Origin: Cytidiella melzeri
Taxonomy: Eukaryota > Basidiomycota > Agaricomycetes > Polyporales > Irpicaceae
NCBI GenBank assembly: GCA_022592445.1
Contig: JABYQR010000494.1
Span: forward strand, 1-26,636
Length of the DNA: 26,636 nt
Direction of reading: 5' to 3'
Under the pieces are notes generated by a model. The model ran no database searches and had not been told where the DNA came from. It was given only the letters and a program-made list of their open reading frames with translations. A program made the position numbers and the translations under genes. The first letter of the stretch is position 1; each line of letters opens with the position of its first letter. Positions 18,488-26,636 of the stretch are shown here, piece by piece.

Positions 18488-20464
18488 ATGACAGTAGGAG
18501 CTGAAACATCCCTCCCCTGCTACGGAAAGCCACACCTTTTCTACAAGAAGAAACGAGACGTCTATCTTGACCAAGACAACGAGTGGGAGCATTGTACAGC
18601 TGACATTTGTCCCAATCGAGAACTAGCAAAACAAACAGTAACACCGCCACACCCAGACTTTGAAGTCGTGGACATTGCCCAAGTTGAGCAACACTTGCGA
18701 GAAGCCAAAAGACGCGACAAGAGACGAGCAGAAGTACCATCTGCTAGTAACAAACCACCACTATTGTTAGAAGAACTTGCAGTAGCACCAAAGCCAACAA
18801 TGAATACCCCTGAGGAAGCAATACAACCCGAAGGTACTGGGCAAACAGCAGGTACCCAACCACCAAGAACCAAAAGAGAACAAAGGCCATTTACACCATT
18901 CACTACCCCTGATGACGACGACTCTTCAGCCCCAGATCCACATCGACCCCTCTTTCGACCCTATGATAGGGAAGGTCAAGAGAAAAGGAAACAATCAGAC
19001 CCTTTCGACCCCGAGTACCCCTTTGACAGATACTCCGATGCCCCAACGAACAACCGAGCACCACCTGAAAGCGAGTGGGAGAAGCTCAAACTCCGTGATC
19101 CCCAAGACTTTGATGGCAGGGCCGAGAAGTTTGACGAATCGTGGGCCAACATGTTGATGTACATCAAGATGCAGCCCAAGCAATTTGCTCTAGCCATACA
19201 CAAGATTGTTTGCATACTCAGCTACATGAATGGAGGAACGGCTGGACCGTGGGCCATGCTAAAGAAGAAACAATACCTGATGGAAGATTTCCCACACTGG
19301 AGAGAATTCTGCGATGAAGTGTTGATGTTCTTCCAGGACAAAGGACTCAGAGAACGAGCATTGGCCAAGCTTGAAAGAGCAAATCAAGGCTCGAGAACAG
19401 TCCAAGAATACAACAATGATTTTTCCGTATTGCTGGGACAATACGGCGAGAACCGAGACAAAACAGCGGTAATGGCTTGGTACAAGCGCGGACTCAAGTG
19501 GAGCCTCCTTAATGCCCTTCATAATCTACACCATCAACCGGAGAACCTCGGAGAAATGATGATAGAAGCGCTCCGGCTAGAAACAAACCGTCAACTCCTG
19601 ACGCTCGATCTGGCTGCTCATAATGGCCGTGGCAGGAGTGAGGGGGGAAGTCAGTCTACTCAAACCCCCTACTCCAACAACAACCAAGCCACCGCAAGAG
19701 TTATGAATGCAGCAGATCGTGAGCATCACTTCAGAGACAACCTGTGCTTCAGGTGCCATCAGCCTGGTCACAAAGCTAACAATCTCTCCTTCCATCCCGA
19801 CTATAGGCCAAACCCACACACGCGACCTCAAGCGCAAAACCCGCCGCCTGCACTCCGAGCTGCAACGATGGTTGAAGGAGAAAGATCAGGCGCCAGCACT
19901 TTGGAAGCGAGAGGGGAGGAGGTTGGTCAGGAGGACACCGCAGGAGTTATACGTCACACGCGTGGCAGCGTGGCGGGCGATTCAGGCAAGACGGTTGGAG
20001 CTCTCGAAGAGTTACATCGTCGACACGATGGAGGGGGGACCCTGCAAGTTCTGGGGTCCGGCCGAGCACAGGAACGGGGTCTTTATGACCAATCAGGAGG
20101 CGGAATGCATGAGGGAATGGAGAACCATGGTCTTCGCAGGCCCGGATATGATAGATTGGGCCAACAACTTGTACTGGATAAGTTGGGCAGCGCACAAACG
20201 GGAGGATCTGGGGGTGACGCAGGAGGAAGTGGAGAGGTGGCTCAACTTAGAGTGGGTAGGGCCGCCCCTCTTCCGGGTCCAAGAATGGCAGGACGGAATA
20301 CCGAAACTCGGCCAAATTTGGAAATGGTCTATAGGGCTGTAGCGGGGCTACCAGTTGAAGAGAGAGGCCTGTTTTTAGACGAACTTGAAGAAAAAGAGAG
20401 GGTTTTTAGTTTATCCTACACCCTCAACGTGTGTCAGGATCAAGGCGAACCGTGTAACGGCTAG
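18488..20464 (+). CDS. Gag of Element B
   Basis: The frame is open for 658 codons, but coding character fits Gag only to about residue 450. The first 200 residues are charged and Pro-rich. The capsid-like gag region runs from about 200 to 390 (LRDPQDFDGRAEKFDESW ... RTVQEYNNDFSVLLGQYG). The zinc knuckle C420-x2-C423-x4-H428-x4-L433 has lost its last Cys. From about 19830 to 20320 this frame turns Gly-rich and looks like a shadow of the W-rich domain in another frame. Coding sense may return for GLPVEERGLFLDELEEKE just before the frameshift site. Translation may start at 18488 or at a later ATG near 18800. Confidence 0.75.
   Translation: MTVGAETSLPCYGKPHLFYKKKRDVYLDQDNEWEHCTADICPNRELAKQTVTPPHPDFEVVDIAQVEQHLREAKRRDKRRAEVPSASNKPPLLLEELAVAPKPTMNTPEEAIQPEGTGQTAGTQPPRTKREQRPFTPFTTPDDDDSSAPDPHRPLFRPYDREGQEKRKQSDPFDPEYPFDRYSDAPTNNRAPPESEWEKLKLRDPQDFDGRAEKFDESWANMLMYIKMQPKQFALAIHKIVCILSYMNGGTAGPWAMLKKKQYLMEDFPHWREFCDEVLMFFQDKGLRERALAKLERANQGSRTVQEYNNDFSVLLGQYGENRDKTAVMAWYKRGLKWSLLNALHNLHHQPENLGEMMIEALRLETNRQLLTLDLAAHNGRGRSEGGSQSTQTPYSNNNQATARVMNAADREHHFRDNLCFRCHQPGHKANNLSFHPDYRPNPHTRPQAQNPPPALRAATMVEGERSGASTLEARGEEVGQEDTAGVIRHTRGSVAGDSGKTVGALEELHRRHDGGGTLQVLGSGRAQERGLYDQSGGGMHEGMENHGLRRPGYDRLGQQLVLDKLGSAQTGGSGGDAGGSGEVAQLRVGRAAPLPGPRMAGRNTETRPNLEMVYRAVAGLPVEERGLFLDELEEKERVFSLSYTLNVCQDQGEPCNG
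19812..20342 (+). pseudogene. Trp-rich domain of unknown function, between Gag knuckle and protease
   Basis: About 170 residues in the +1 frame relative to Gag, open from at least 19707. It begins near RDLKRKTRRLHSELQRWLKE and contains MEGGPCKFWGPAEHRNGVF, DWANNLYWISWAAHKREDLG and ERWLNLEWVGPPLF, with about 11 Trp. The frame stops at 20340-20342, but coding sense seems to continue in the Gag frame as GLPVEERGLFLDELEE. It was therefore probably part of one Gag-X protein before two indels. No known retroelement domain matches. Confidence 0.5.
20400..20406 (+). other. Relic -1 frameshift heptamer of Element B (GGGTTTT)
   Basis: G GGT TTT is followed by TAG in what was the Gag frame, with protease in the -1 frame, as in Element C at 25885. 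One base seems lost just upstream (GAGAGGG instead of GAGGAGGG), so Gag no longer enters the site in the right frame. Confidence 0.6.
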
Positions 20465-23122
20465 TGACCTTTCAATATCATTTGCTGGCAAAATCACACA
20501 CAATTGCGAAATCGTCGAAGTTCAAGTCTTGGTTGATAGTGGTGCGACGCATTGCTTCATCCATGAAGAAGTCCTCAATCGTAACAAGTGGGAGGCAAAC
20601 CCGTTACCAAAGCTGTTTGGAGTCCAGAACGTTGACGGTACCATCAACGTGGCAGGACGAATTACTCATGGCATATACTTGCCATTAGTGGTGGGACAAA
20701 GAGTCCACTATGAACTATTTTACGTAACCAACCTCGGTCAAGACGACATCATCCTAGGAATGACTTGGTTGAAGAAACACAATCCCTCGATAGATTGGAA
20801 GACCAAATGCATACAATTCAAAGATGGCAATAAGGTCCATTGTGAAGATCCCCTCACAATCAAGATCATTCAAGCAATCAAGCAAATGCAGCCGCCGGAT
20901 AAACAGTTCACAACAGCCGACAAACCCGCATCAAATTTATTGACAAAGAAACAGTCATTCATGGTAGAAGAAGTCGAGGAAGTTCCGAACTACGTCGGAG
21001 AGAAGCTTCCTTCAGACGCCGTCCACATCATGGAACCAATAGCCCAACCCAGAGAAGGAATTGTGGAGGTCCATAGTCCTCCCACGATGCATAAAGAAGT
21101 GCATGCAGATACGACACCCACTGCAGACTATATTACACCTTCAAAGATCTCGGTCACTCCAGAATGGGTAGCCGAACAGGAAGAATCGCTCTATTGGGCC
21201 AAGGACTACCTATGGCACGAAGAGACCATTGATGAAGCAATAGCGGGAGGCGAAAATCTCATCTACATCCGGGTCAAACACAATGTGTCTCAACAAGTGG
21301 CCGAAGCGCAGCACAAGGAGAAAACCGAACAAACTATTGAAGACATCGTACCAGCTGAGTTCTTGGGATTCCGATTTGTGTTTGAGAAGCACGCATCAGA
21401 ACGACTACCAGAACAAAAGAAATGGGATCACGCGATAGAGCTTGTACCGGGAGCAGAAATGAAGAACTGTAAAGTTTACCCGCTGTCACAACCGGAACAG
21501 GTCGAACTCAACAACTTCATTACGGAACACCTGCGGAAAGGGTACATACGACCCTCGAAATCCCCAATGGCTTCTCCATTCTTCTTTGTCAAGAAGAAGG
21601 ATGGCTCATTGCGACCAATACAAGACTACCGAATCTTGAACACCATGACAAAGAAGAACACATACCCACTACCGTTGATTCCGGAACTTATTGACAAACT
21701 CAAAGGAGCAAAGATATTCACCAAACTGGACGTGCGATGGGGTACAGCAATGTACGCATCAAAGAGGGCGACGAGTGGAAGGCAGCATTCAAGACCAACC
21801 TTGGCCTGTTCGAGCCGACAGTCATGTTCTTTGGACTTACCAACTCACCAGCAACGTTCCAATCCATGATGAACAAGATCTTTGCAGATCTTATTGACAC
21901 AGGGCATGATGTAGTTACCATGGACGACATCCTCATCTTTACCAAAGACCGGGCAATGCACGACATCCTCATCAAACAGGTGTTACAACGGCTGAAAGAC
22001 AACGACCTGTTCCTGAAACCAGAGAAATGCATGTTCCGACAATCACGCATCAAATACCTCTGGCTCATTGTGTCCTACAACAACCTAGAGATGGACCCGG
22101 GTAAAGTCTCCGCGGTGGCCGATTGGCCAATACCCCGTAAAGTCAAAGAAGTCCAATCATTCCTTGGATTTGCCAACTTCTATTGACGGTTTATCCCCAA
22201 CTTTTCCGACATCGTGCAACCATTGTACCACCTGACCAAGAAAACAACTGTATGGGATTGGACGGTGGCCTGTCAAACTGCCTTTGACGAATTAAAGAGA
22301 ATCTTCTGCAGTGCACCACTACTCAAGATGCCAGATGCAGGCAAACCATTCCGAGTGGAAACTGACACATCTAGTTATGCAACAGGAGCAGTGCTATCAC
22401 AACAGGATGAAACAGGACATTGGCACCCCTGCACGTATCTCTCTCAGTCGATGACAGTAACCGAACGGAATTACGACATCTACGATAAGGAACTTCTTGC
22501 CATCATGCGTGCATTGGAAGAGTGGCGCCACTATTTGGAAGGGGCAACTTACGATTTCGACATCTACACCGACCATCAGAACCTCGCATATTTCAAAGAA
22601 GCACACAAATTGAACCGAAGACAAGCACGTTGGGCATTGTATCTCTCAAGATTCCGATTCCGATTATTCCACCGGCCTGGAACTACAATGACGGTTCCTG
22701 ATGCCCTTTCTAGACGTGTTGATCATGATCTAGGGGGGGTGATAATTCCGAGCAGATCCTGCTACCAGAGCATCTTTTTCATCTACAAGTCATAGATCAG
22801 GATCAACACGCAACAACCACCGATACTCCACTCCTTGACCGCATCAGACATGTTGCTGAACTAGACGACCAAGTCAGCAATGCACTACAAACGCTACTAG
22901 CCTCCAAAGGCAACAAAGCAGTAAAACGTGACCTAGAGGACTGGAAGGCAGAAGATGGTCTAGTTTACTACAAGGACAAGATCTATGTACCAAAAAAACA
23001 CCAACTTTGACGAGACTTAGTAAAGTCATTCCATGACACCGTGGTCACAGGACACCCTGGACGATTCAAGACAATAGAACTCATTCAACAAACATTTTGG
23101 TGGCCAGGTGTCACGAACATGC
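20403..23122 (+). pseudogene. Pol of Element B: protease, reverse transcriptase, RNase H, partial integrase
   Basis: The protease has DSG at 20535-20543 and the later IILGMTWL. Reverse transcriptase runs from about 21400 (SPFFFVKKKDGSLRPIQDYR) and loses one base near 21735, within the palm (KLDVRWG then YSNVRIKEG). The catalytic box reads TMDD (VVTMDDILIF) where families have Y/F-x-DD. A TGA at 22184 replaces an expected CGA in FY-R-RF. RNase H follows with KELLAIMRALEEW and YTDHQNLAYF. A G run (22733-22739) appears one base short. The integrase linker and HHCC start (DTVVTGHPGRFKT) contain a TGA at 23008 and break off at about 23122, before the Cys pair and the whole DDE core. Confidence 0.88.
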
Positions 23123-23205
23123 ACACTTTTTCCCTTTCTTTTCCTTTTAATTTCTTTATCTTATCTTATCGATGGTACATGGCTACTGCATGTGATCAAG
23201 TGCAT
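23123..23205. other. Junction sequence between Element B and the next LTR
   Basis: A pyrimidine-rich stretch replaces the rest of the Element B integrase. Nothing recognisable. Confidence 0.4.
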
Positions 23206-23240
23206 GTGACAGACTGGTCACATGATCATAGAAGGTGCTG

Positions 23241-23263
23241 GAACATTGTGGAACATTGTAGAA
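23241..23263 (+). promoter_or_regulatory. GAAC array, HSE-like
   Basis: GAACATTGTG is repeated at 10-bp spacing, giving GAA boxes at 23241, 23251 and 23261 with TTG between them, one base off the heat shock factor consensus. It lies about 85-105 bases upstream of the TATA box. Confidence 0.35.
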
Positions 23264-23343
23264 CATCGCACCATAGCACACCATACGTTCCCACGGCAGT
23301 GTTAGGAGTACAGACCCGGTACCAGGGGTCCTTGTCTGAGATG

Positions 23344-23351
23344 TATATAAA
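23344..23351 (+). promoter_or_regulatory. TATA box of Element C
   Basis: TATATAAA, about 40-45 bases upstream of the first 13-bp repeat copy. Confidence 0.65.
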
Positions 23352-23401
23352 CCCACCCTGTAGCTCCCTAAGGACCTCAGATTCTACCTCCTGGTCTTTA
23401 G

Positions 23402-23456
23402 GTGACGTTCACCTTGTACTAGTCTCACCACTGTGCTAATATATCCTGGTCTTTAG
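23402..23456 (+). other. Putative LTR intron of Element C
   Basis: GTGACG directly after the first 13-bp repeat copy, a branch-like TGCTAAT at 23434-23440, and AG at the end of the second copy, 17 bases after the branch A. Length 55 nt. The donor is weaker than in the other two LTRs. Confidence 0.4.
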
Positions 23457-23611
23457 CTCATTGTCAGCTGATCCCTCGTCGTCGTGTCTCCACTCCTCCT
23501 CATCACCTATACTCCTGTTGTCATCGTCCACGCGAGTTCGCTCGTCGTTCCTCCCCCCCTTGTCGTCACTCCCTCGCTCTTCATAGAGTTGGGTTGTGTT
23601 CCTGACATTAG

Positions 23612-24433
23612 GTAGAATCTCCGTACGCTCGCCTGGACGTCGCGCAACCGCATAAATTCCCTTTCCCCAAAGTTTATAAAAGTTTAGTCCCCCCGGTTTA
23701 CCAGTACGTTGTATTGGCCCGAACCTTTGATCCTACATCTCATTTCGTGGTTATAGTGCCCAAGGACGTACGCATTTGTCGCCGCATACCCGAGTCCTTC
23801 TTTGAGGCTCGTCGAGAACTACGCGAGCAAGGACGTCCTCGTCTCTACACAGAAAAGGATCTTGAAGCCATCGTATCCTACGTCTCACGCCGCCCTCACT
23901 ACCATCCCCTGGGCACCAGGCTTCCTGCTTTCGACCACGAAAAGTTTGCTCGTGACAACGAGTCCATCAAGGAACGTGCACGCACAGAACGCGCGCAAAC
24001 CCTCGCGGAGCGAATTGAGAAACCGTCTCTCAAGGACCGCGTCTCCCAGGCACCCCCGCCACCTCGCCCAGACGCACAAAAACCTGTGACACTCGATTTC
24101 CACAAGTTTTCCATCAAGGACCAAGTCGGCATCCTCAAGCCGAAGATCGAGGCCACTACCAGACGCCTCAAGATCCTGATCGAACTCACTCGCGACCGCA
24201 ACGACTCACAGGTTAGATCAGTCCTGTTACTCAACGACAAACTTCTGTACCTCACAGAACACACGGAGGAAGTACTCTCCACGCGCACGCCCGCCCAGCT
24301 CAAAGCACTGAACTGGGGCTTGCAATCAGTGGGACAGATCAACTTCACGCAATTGCGCAAGAGGTTGACGGAGGTTACGAGTCGAGTTGCTTTTGTAGCG
24401 GACGGAGGATACTTTGAGAAACTTCCTTTGTAG
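23612..24433 (+). CDS. Methionine-free leader reading frame of Element C
   Basis: Open for 273 codons in the gag frame, with no ATG in this or any other plus frame; the longest obvious stretch starts at TTG 23714. It looks like protein: basic N-terminal half (KDVRICRRIPESFFEARREL), a Pro-rich linker (SQAPPPPRPDAQ), then an amphipathic, probably helical part (LKILIELTRDRNDSQVR, LLLNDKLLYLTEHTEEVL). It ends at tandem stops TAG TAG (24431-24436). The same frame is then open again into gag. Translation would need a non-AUG start, an ATG supplied by splicing, or it is a former coding segment. No family recognised. Confidence 0.45.
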   Translation, partial: VESPYARLDVAQPHKFPFPKVYKSLVPPVYQYVVLARTFDPTSHFVVIVPKDVRICRRIPESFFEARRELREQGRPRLYTEKDLEAIVSYVSRRPHYHPLGTRLPAFDHEKFARDNESIKERARTERAQTLAERIEKPSLKDRVSQAPPPPRPDAQKPVTLDFHKFSIKDQVGILKPKIEATTRRLKILIELTRDRNDSQVRSVLLLNDKLLYLTEHTEEVLSTRTPAQLKALNWGLQSVGQINFTQLRKRLTEVTSRVAFVADGGYFEKLPL

Positions 24434-24436
24434 TAG

Positions 24437-24832
24437 ATAGCAATCATTGAGTGCGATAATCATTTCCACGTCTTTGATCCCGACGATCTTCAGGACTGTT
24501 ACGATAACGAAGAGGACCACGCATATATTGAAATCTGCGAACAACAGCCGTGTCCAAATCGAAATCAAAAGTTTGTAGTATCCCGTCATTTCAGAGAAGG
24601 ACAACGATACCGTGGATACGTAGCTTGCGATAACAGTCAAATACCGTTGATTGTTGGAGTTCCTGAAGAAGTCGAGGTCAATACCAGTTTAGTTGTACCG
24701 GGAAACCCACCGGCTCCACCAGACGATACCCTCATTATTCCTGATCCCATCATTCCCGAAACCATACCGGAAATCCCACCGGTAACTCCTGAAGCGCCCA
24801 CCGTCGTTCCCATCAATTCCGCACCTGTCACG
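24437..24832 (+). CDS. Met-free segment joining the leader frame to gag (Element C)
   Basis: 132 codons, open and in frame with gag, directly after TAGTAG and without an ATG. An acidic, Cys-containing part (HVFDPDDLQDCYDNEEDH, ICEQQPCPNRNQK) is followed by a Pro-rich linker (PETIPEIPPVTPEAPTVVP). Near its N-terminus Element B Gag has a loosely similar DNEWEHCTADICPNR. It may be an N-terminal extension of Gag when initiation is upstream or stops are bypassed. Confidence 0.4.
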
Positions 24833-25894
24833 ATGACAACACCCGCAGTCGATCCTGCCTTGATTGCAGCCATTGTAGCTGCAGTTACACAAGCAATGCC
24901 AAGACCGCAAGTCACGGTCAACAATAACGACACCAAGCCCGATAGATACAAGGGCGAACATGGCCGTGACTTAGAACGGTTCTTGTCACAATGCGAGGCT
25001 TACTGGGTGACCGCCAGTATTGCCGATGAAAGAACCAAGGTCCTGACAGCAATCTACCGGTTGTCAGAAAAGGCCGCCCAATGGGCAATACCGGTCACGG
25101 ATCATATGGCTGACCACAACGGTAACTTGCCGGCCAACCTCGATAACTGGGCCAAGTTTAAAACTGAGCTCAAGAAGTACTTCGGCGATGCAACGCCCGA
25201 AGATACTGCTATCCGTGAGTTGGAGAAGCTCTGTGGAGCTGAGAAGAAGGAGAAGAACGCGCGTGACGTAGGAACATATGTCACAGACTTCCAATCCTAC
25301 GTGGGTCGCATCTCCGGATTAAGCGACAAGGACAAGGAGATCCGCTTCATCAAGGGCCTTCCAGAGTACATCTATGGTAGATTGGCAACTGCCGAAGCTC
25401 CGCCAACGAACTATCAGGGGTGGATTGATAGGTCTCTGAAAATGGCGGCTGCGTATGCCCGCATCAGAGAAACAACGGAGAAGAAAATTCCGTCTGTTCC
25501 CTCGTCAACCACGTCGAGACCTACTCAGTCCCAGCCCCGGTTTACTCCGGTTCCTCGCGCTTCCAACGGTCCGGTCCCTATGGAGGTTGACGCCTCCAAG
25601 ATGCAACAAGGTCGGCGGTGTTATAACTGCCAGGAACTTACAACGGATCCCAGTCACATCGCACGCACGTGCACCAAGCCTGCAGTTCCTCGTCCACCTC
25701 CTCGTGGACCACGTGTAGCTGCTACCAATGGGGAGGCATCTTCTTCTCGGGCCGAAGAAAAGAAGCCTGAGAAGGAAGAAGCATCGAACTCGTCGGGAGT
25801 GTCGGAAGTAACACTCAAAGCCGTGCTAGGAGAACTGGAGAAGTTAAGGGCGGAGAACGCCGACCTCAAGAAGAGACTTGAGGAGGGTTTTTGA
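24833..25894 (+). CDS. Gag of Element C
   Basis: 353 residues from the first ATG of the predicted transcript. After an Ala-rich start (TTPAVDPALIAAIVAAV) comes a Ty3/gypsy-type gag domain (about 40-215; DRYKGEHGRDLERFLSQCEA, YGRLATAEAP). A knuckle-like C-x2-C-x8-H-x4-C (CYNCQELTTDPSHIARTC) has a longer loop than usual. The C-terminus is a short coiled coil (LKAVLGELEKLRAENADLKK) ending EEGF. Gag forms the particle and packages element RNA. The stop TGA directly follows the slippery heptamer, so a fraction of ribosomes would continue into Pol. Confidence 0.88.
   Translation: MTTPAVDPALIAAIVAAVTQAMPRPQVTVNNNDTKPDRYKGEHGRDLERFLSQCEAYWVTASIADERTKVLTAIYRLSEKAAQWAIPVTDHMADHNGNLPANLDNWAKFKTELKKYFGDATPEDTAIRELEKLCGAEKKEKNARDVGTYVTDFQSYVGRISGLSDKDKEIRFIKGLPEYIYGRLATAEAPPTNYQGWIDRSLKMAAAYARIRETTEKKIPSVPSSTTSRPTQSQPRFTPVPRASNGPVPMEVDASKMQQGRRCYNCQELTTDPSHIARTCTKPAVPRPPPRGPRVAATNGEASSSRAEEKKPEKEEASNSSGVSEVTLKAVLGELEKLRAENADLKKRLEEGF
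25885..25891 (+). other. -1 ribosomal frameshift site (GGGTTTT)
   Basis: In the gag frame the bases read G GGT TTT then TGA. This fits X XXY YYZ exactly. After slipping, the -1 frame continues TTG ATT CGG and stays open to the window end, entering protease. Confidence 0.75.
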
Positions 25895-26636
25895 TTCGGG
25901 CCGTGATTCGAGCTGCGCAAGCACGTGCCCCGCGTATACCATGTAACAATAGATTTTCCGTACTCGCGTCTGATGTATTAGAGACTGGTTCTGAATCGGA
26001 ACATTTTCACGTACCCATCACAGTTTCAGGAGTGCGGAGATCTAAAGAAGTCGCAGCAATGATTGATAGTGGAGCCTCGACGCTATTCATTCATAAACGG
26101 TTTGTTCGAGAGCATCGTATCAGAACCCGGAAGTTGAAACAACCCATTCCGGTGTACAACATAGACGGAACCCCAAATCGAGACGGGGCTATTGACGAAG
26201 TTGCCATTCTCAATATGAGGATAGGGGACCACGAGGAGAGGACCATCTTCACGGTCACTGATATTGGACCCGAAGACGTAATTATAGGAATCGATTGGTT
26301 GCGGTATCATAACCCCACCATTGATTGGTACGAAGGCATCATCAGGATGGATGGATGTCCTGATGCATGTAAACCCAGGCAACGGGTTGATGAAGCGAGA
26401 GAGGCTGCAGCTAAGAGAACAGCTGAGCCTAAACGGAAGAAGAGAACTCCGGGATTACGGAAAGTTGTGGAACAGCTTTCGTACTTGCCGGTGGATACGG
26501 AGGAGGCCGAAGAAGACATCGAGGAAACCACGGAAGGTTCAGGAAGTTTGGATGGGGCCGAATTGCCGAAGTTACAGGCACAGGCCACTACTCAGCTCGG
26601 TGGAAAAGGAACTCCCCGACGCATTGTACGTACACA
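25885..26636 (+). CDS. Pol of Element C, protease part, runs off right edge
   Basis: Frame -1 relative to gag, open from the slippery site to the last base (about 250 codons). The aspartic protease shows DSG at 26065-26073 (AAMIDSGASTLFIH), the flap region and the later VIIGIDWLRYHNPTIDW, where IIG-x-DWL is the usual second motif. A charged linker (EAREAAAKRTAEPKRKKR) then leads toward reverse transcriptase, which is outside the window. It is made as a Gag-Pol fusion by frameshifting, and the protease cuts the polyprotein in the particle. Confidence 0.85.

Larger units (their letters stand above)
18488..23122 (+). mobile_element. Element B: decayed, 3'-truncated Ty3/gypsy element
   Basis: Gag, protease, reverse transcriptase, RNase H and the start of integrase follow in Ty3/gypsy order. 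The copy is dead: frame changes near 19825, 20335, 20398, 21735 and 22735, stops at 22184 and 23008, and loss of everything after the integrase zinc domain at about 23122. No LTR can be assigned with confidence; the true 5' boundary lies upstream of 18488. Confidence 0.85.
23206..23607 (+). repeat. 5' LTR of Element C (boundaries estimated)
   Basis: Probable start TGTGACAGAC, probable end CCTGACA. It contains a TATA box at 23344-23351, a 13-bp direct repeat (23389-23401 and 23444-23456) and GAAC motifs at 10-bp spacing (23241-23263). The 3' LTR is outside the window, so the ends cannot be checked. Confidence 0.55.
23206..26636 (+). mobile_element. Element C: Ty3/gypsy element, 5' part
   Basis: LTR, long ATG-free leader, gag, a -1 frameshift site and the protease start of pol, running off the right edge. 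The gag end (EEGF then stop) matches the reconstructed end in Element B, so the two families are related. Apart from the TAGTAG in the leader no defect is visible. Confidence 0.85.

Noticed and set aside
17790..18592. Minus-strand open frames of 173 and 190 codons
   Set aside because: The GC-rich region opens several frames at once; no motif, and the second overlaps gag of Element B.

Overview
The window looks like repeat-rich, gene-poor DNA from a filamentous basidiomycete, most likely an Agaricomycete. The signs are short GT-AG introns (47-68 nt), TATA-type promoters, a chromodomain Ty3/gypsy retroelement, further Ty3/gypsy remnants, and broken host genes between them. Species cannot be read from the sequence.

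Layout. 1-1104 (minus): a frameshifted gene running off the left edge. 1810-1953: a small poly(A) retrocopy with a 12-bp target duplication. 1957-2385: pyrimidine-rich repeats. 2388-3362: a decayed short-chain dehydrogenase/reductase (SDR). 4677-5156: an LTR-like relic. 5157-11236: Element A, a complete Ty3/gypsy chromovirus with two 314-bp LTRs that differ at one base and an intact TGGTG target duplication. 11301-12844 (minus): a seven-exon gene of unknown function whose exons sum to exactly 393 codons. 13126-14805: an 11-bp tandem repeat, an LTR-like promoter, a duplicated exon-like segment and a coding relic. 16015-17594: a 28-bp tandem repeat, an isolated TATA promoter and a small Cys/Pro-rich minus-strand gene. 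18488-23122: Element B, a decayed Ty3/gypsy copy truncated inside integrase. 23206-26636: Element C, a third Ty3/gypsy element (LTR, leader, gag, start of pol) that runs off the right edge.

How the parts work. In Element A one frame carries Gag, protease, reverse transcriptase and RNase H, then a single TAG, then integrase and chromodomain. Element C has Gag ending at a canonical -1 slippery heptamer placed directly before the stop, with protease in the -1 frame. Element B keeps the same slippery site.

Most interesting signals. (1) The Element C transcript would have no ATG in any frame for 1489 nt from the TATA box to the gag start, while CAT occurs about 23 times there. Most of this leader is open in the gag frame, broken only by a tandem TAGTAG. 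(2) Element A has the same design: between the TATA box and the gag ATG the only ATG lies inside a putative LTR intron. (3) Three different LTRs carry a direct repeat just after the presumed transcription start, arranged so that the first copy ends at a splice donor and the second ends at a splice acceptor. Together these suggest leaders cleared of upstream AUGs, either for long-range scanning or for a non-AUG-initiated extended Gag. (4) Element B carries an unrecognised Trp-rich domain between its zinc knuckle and protease.
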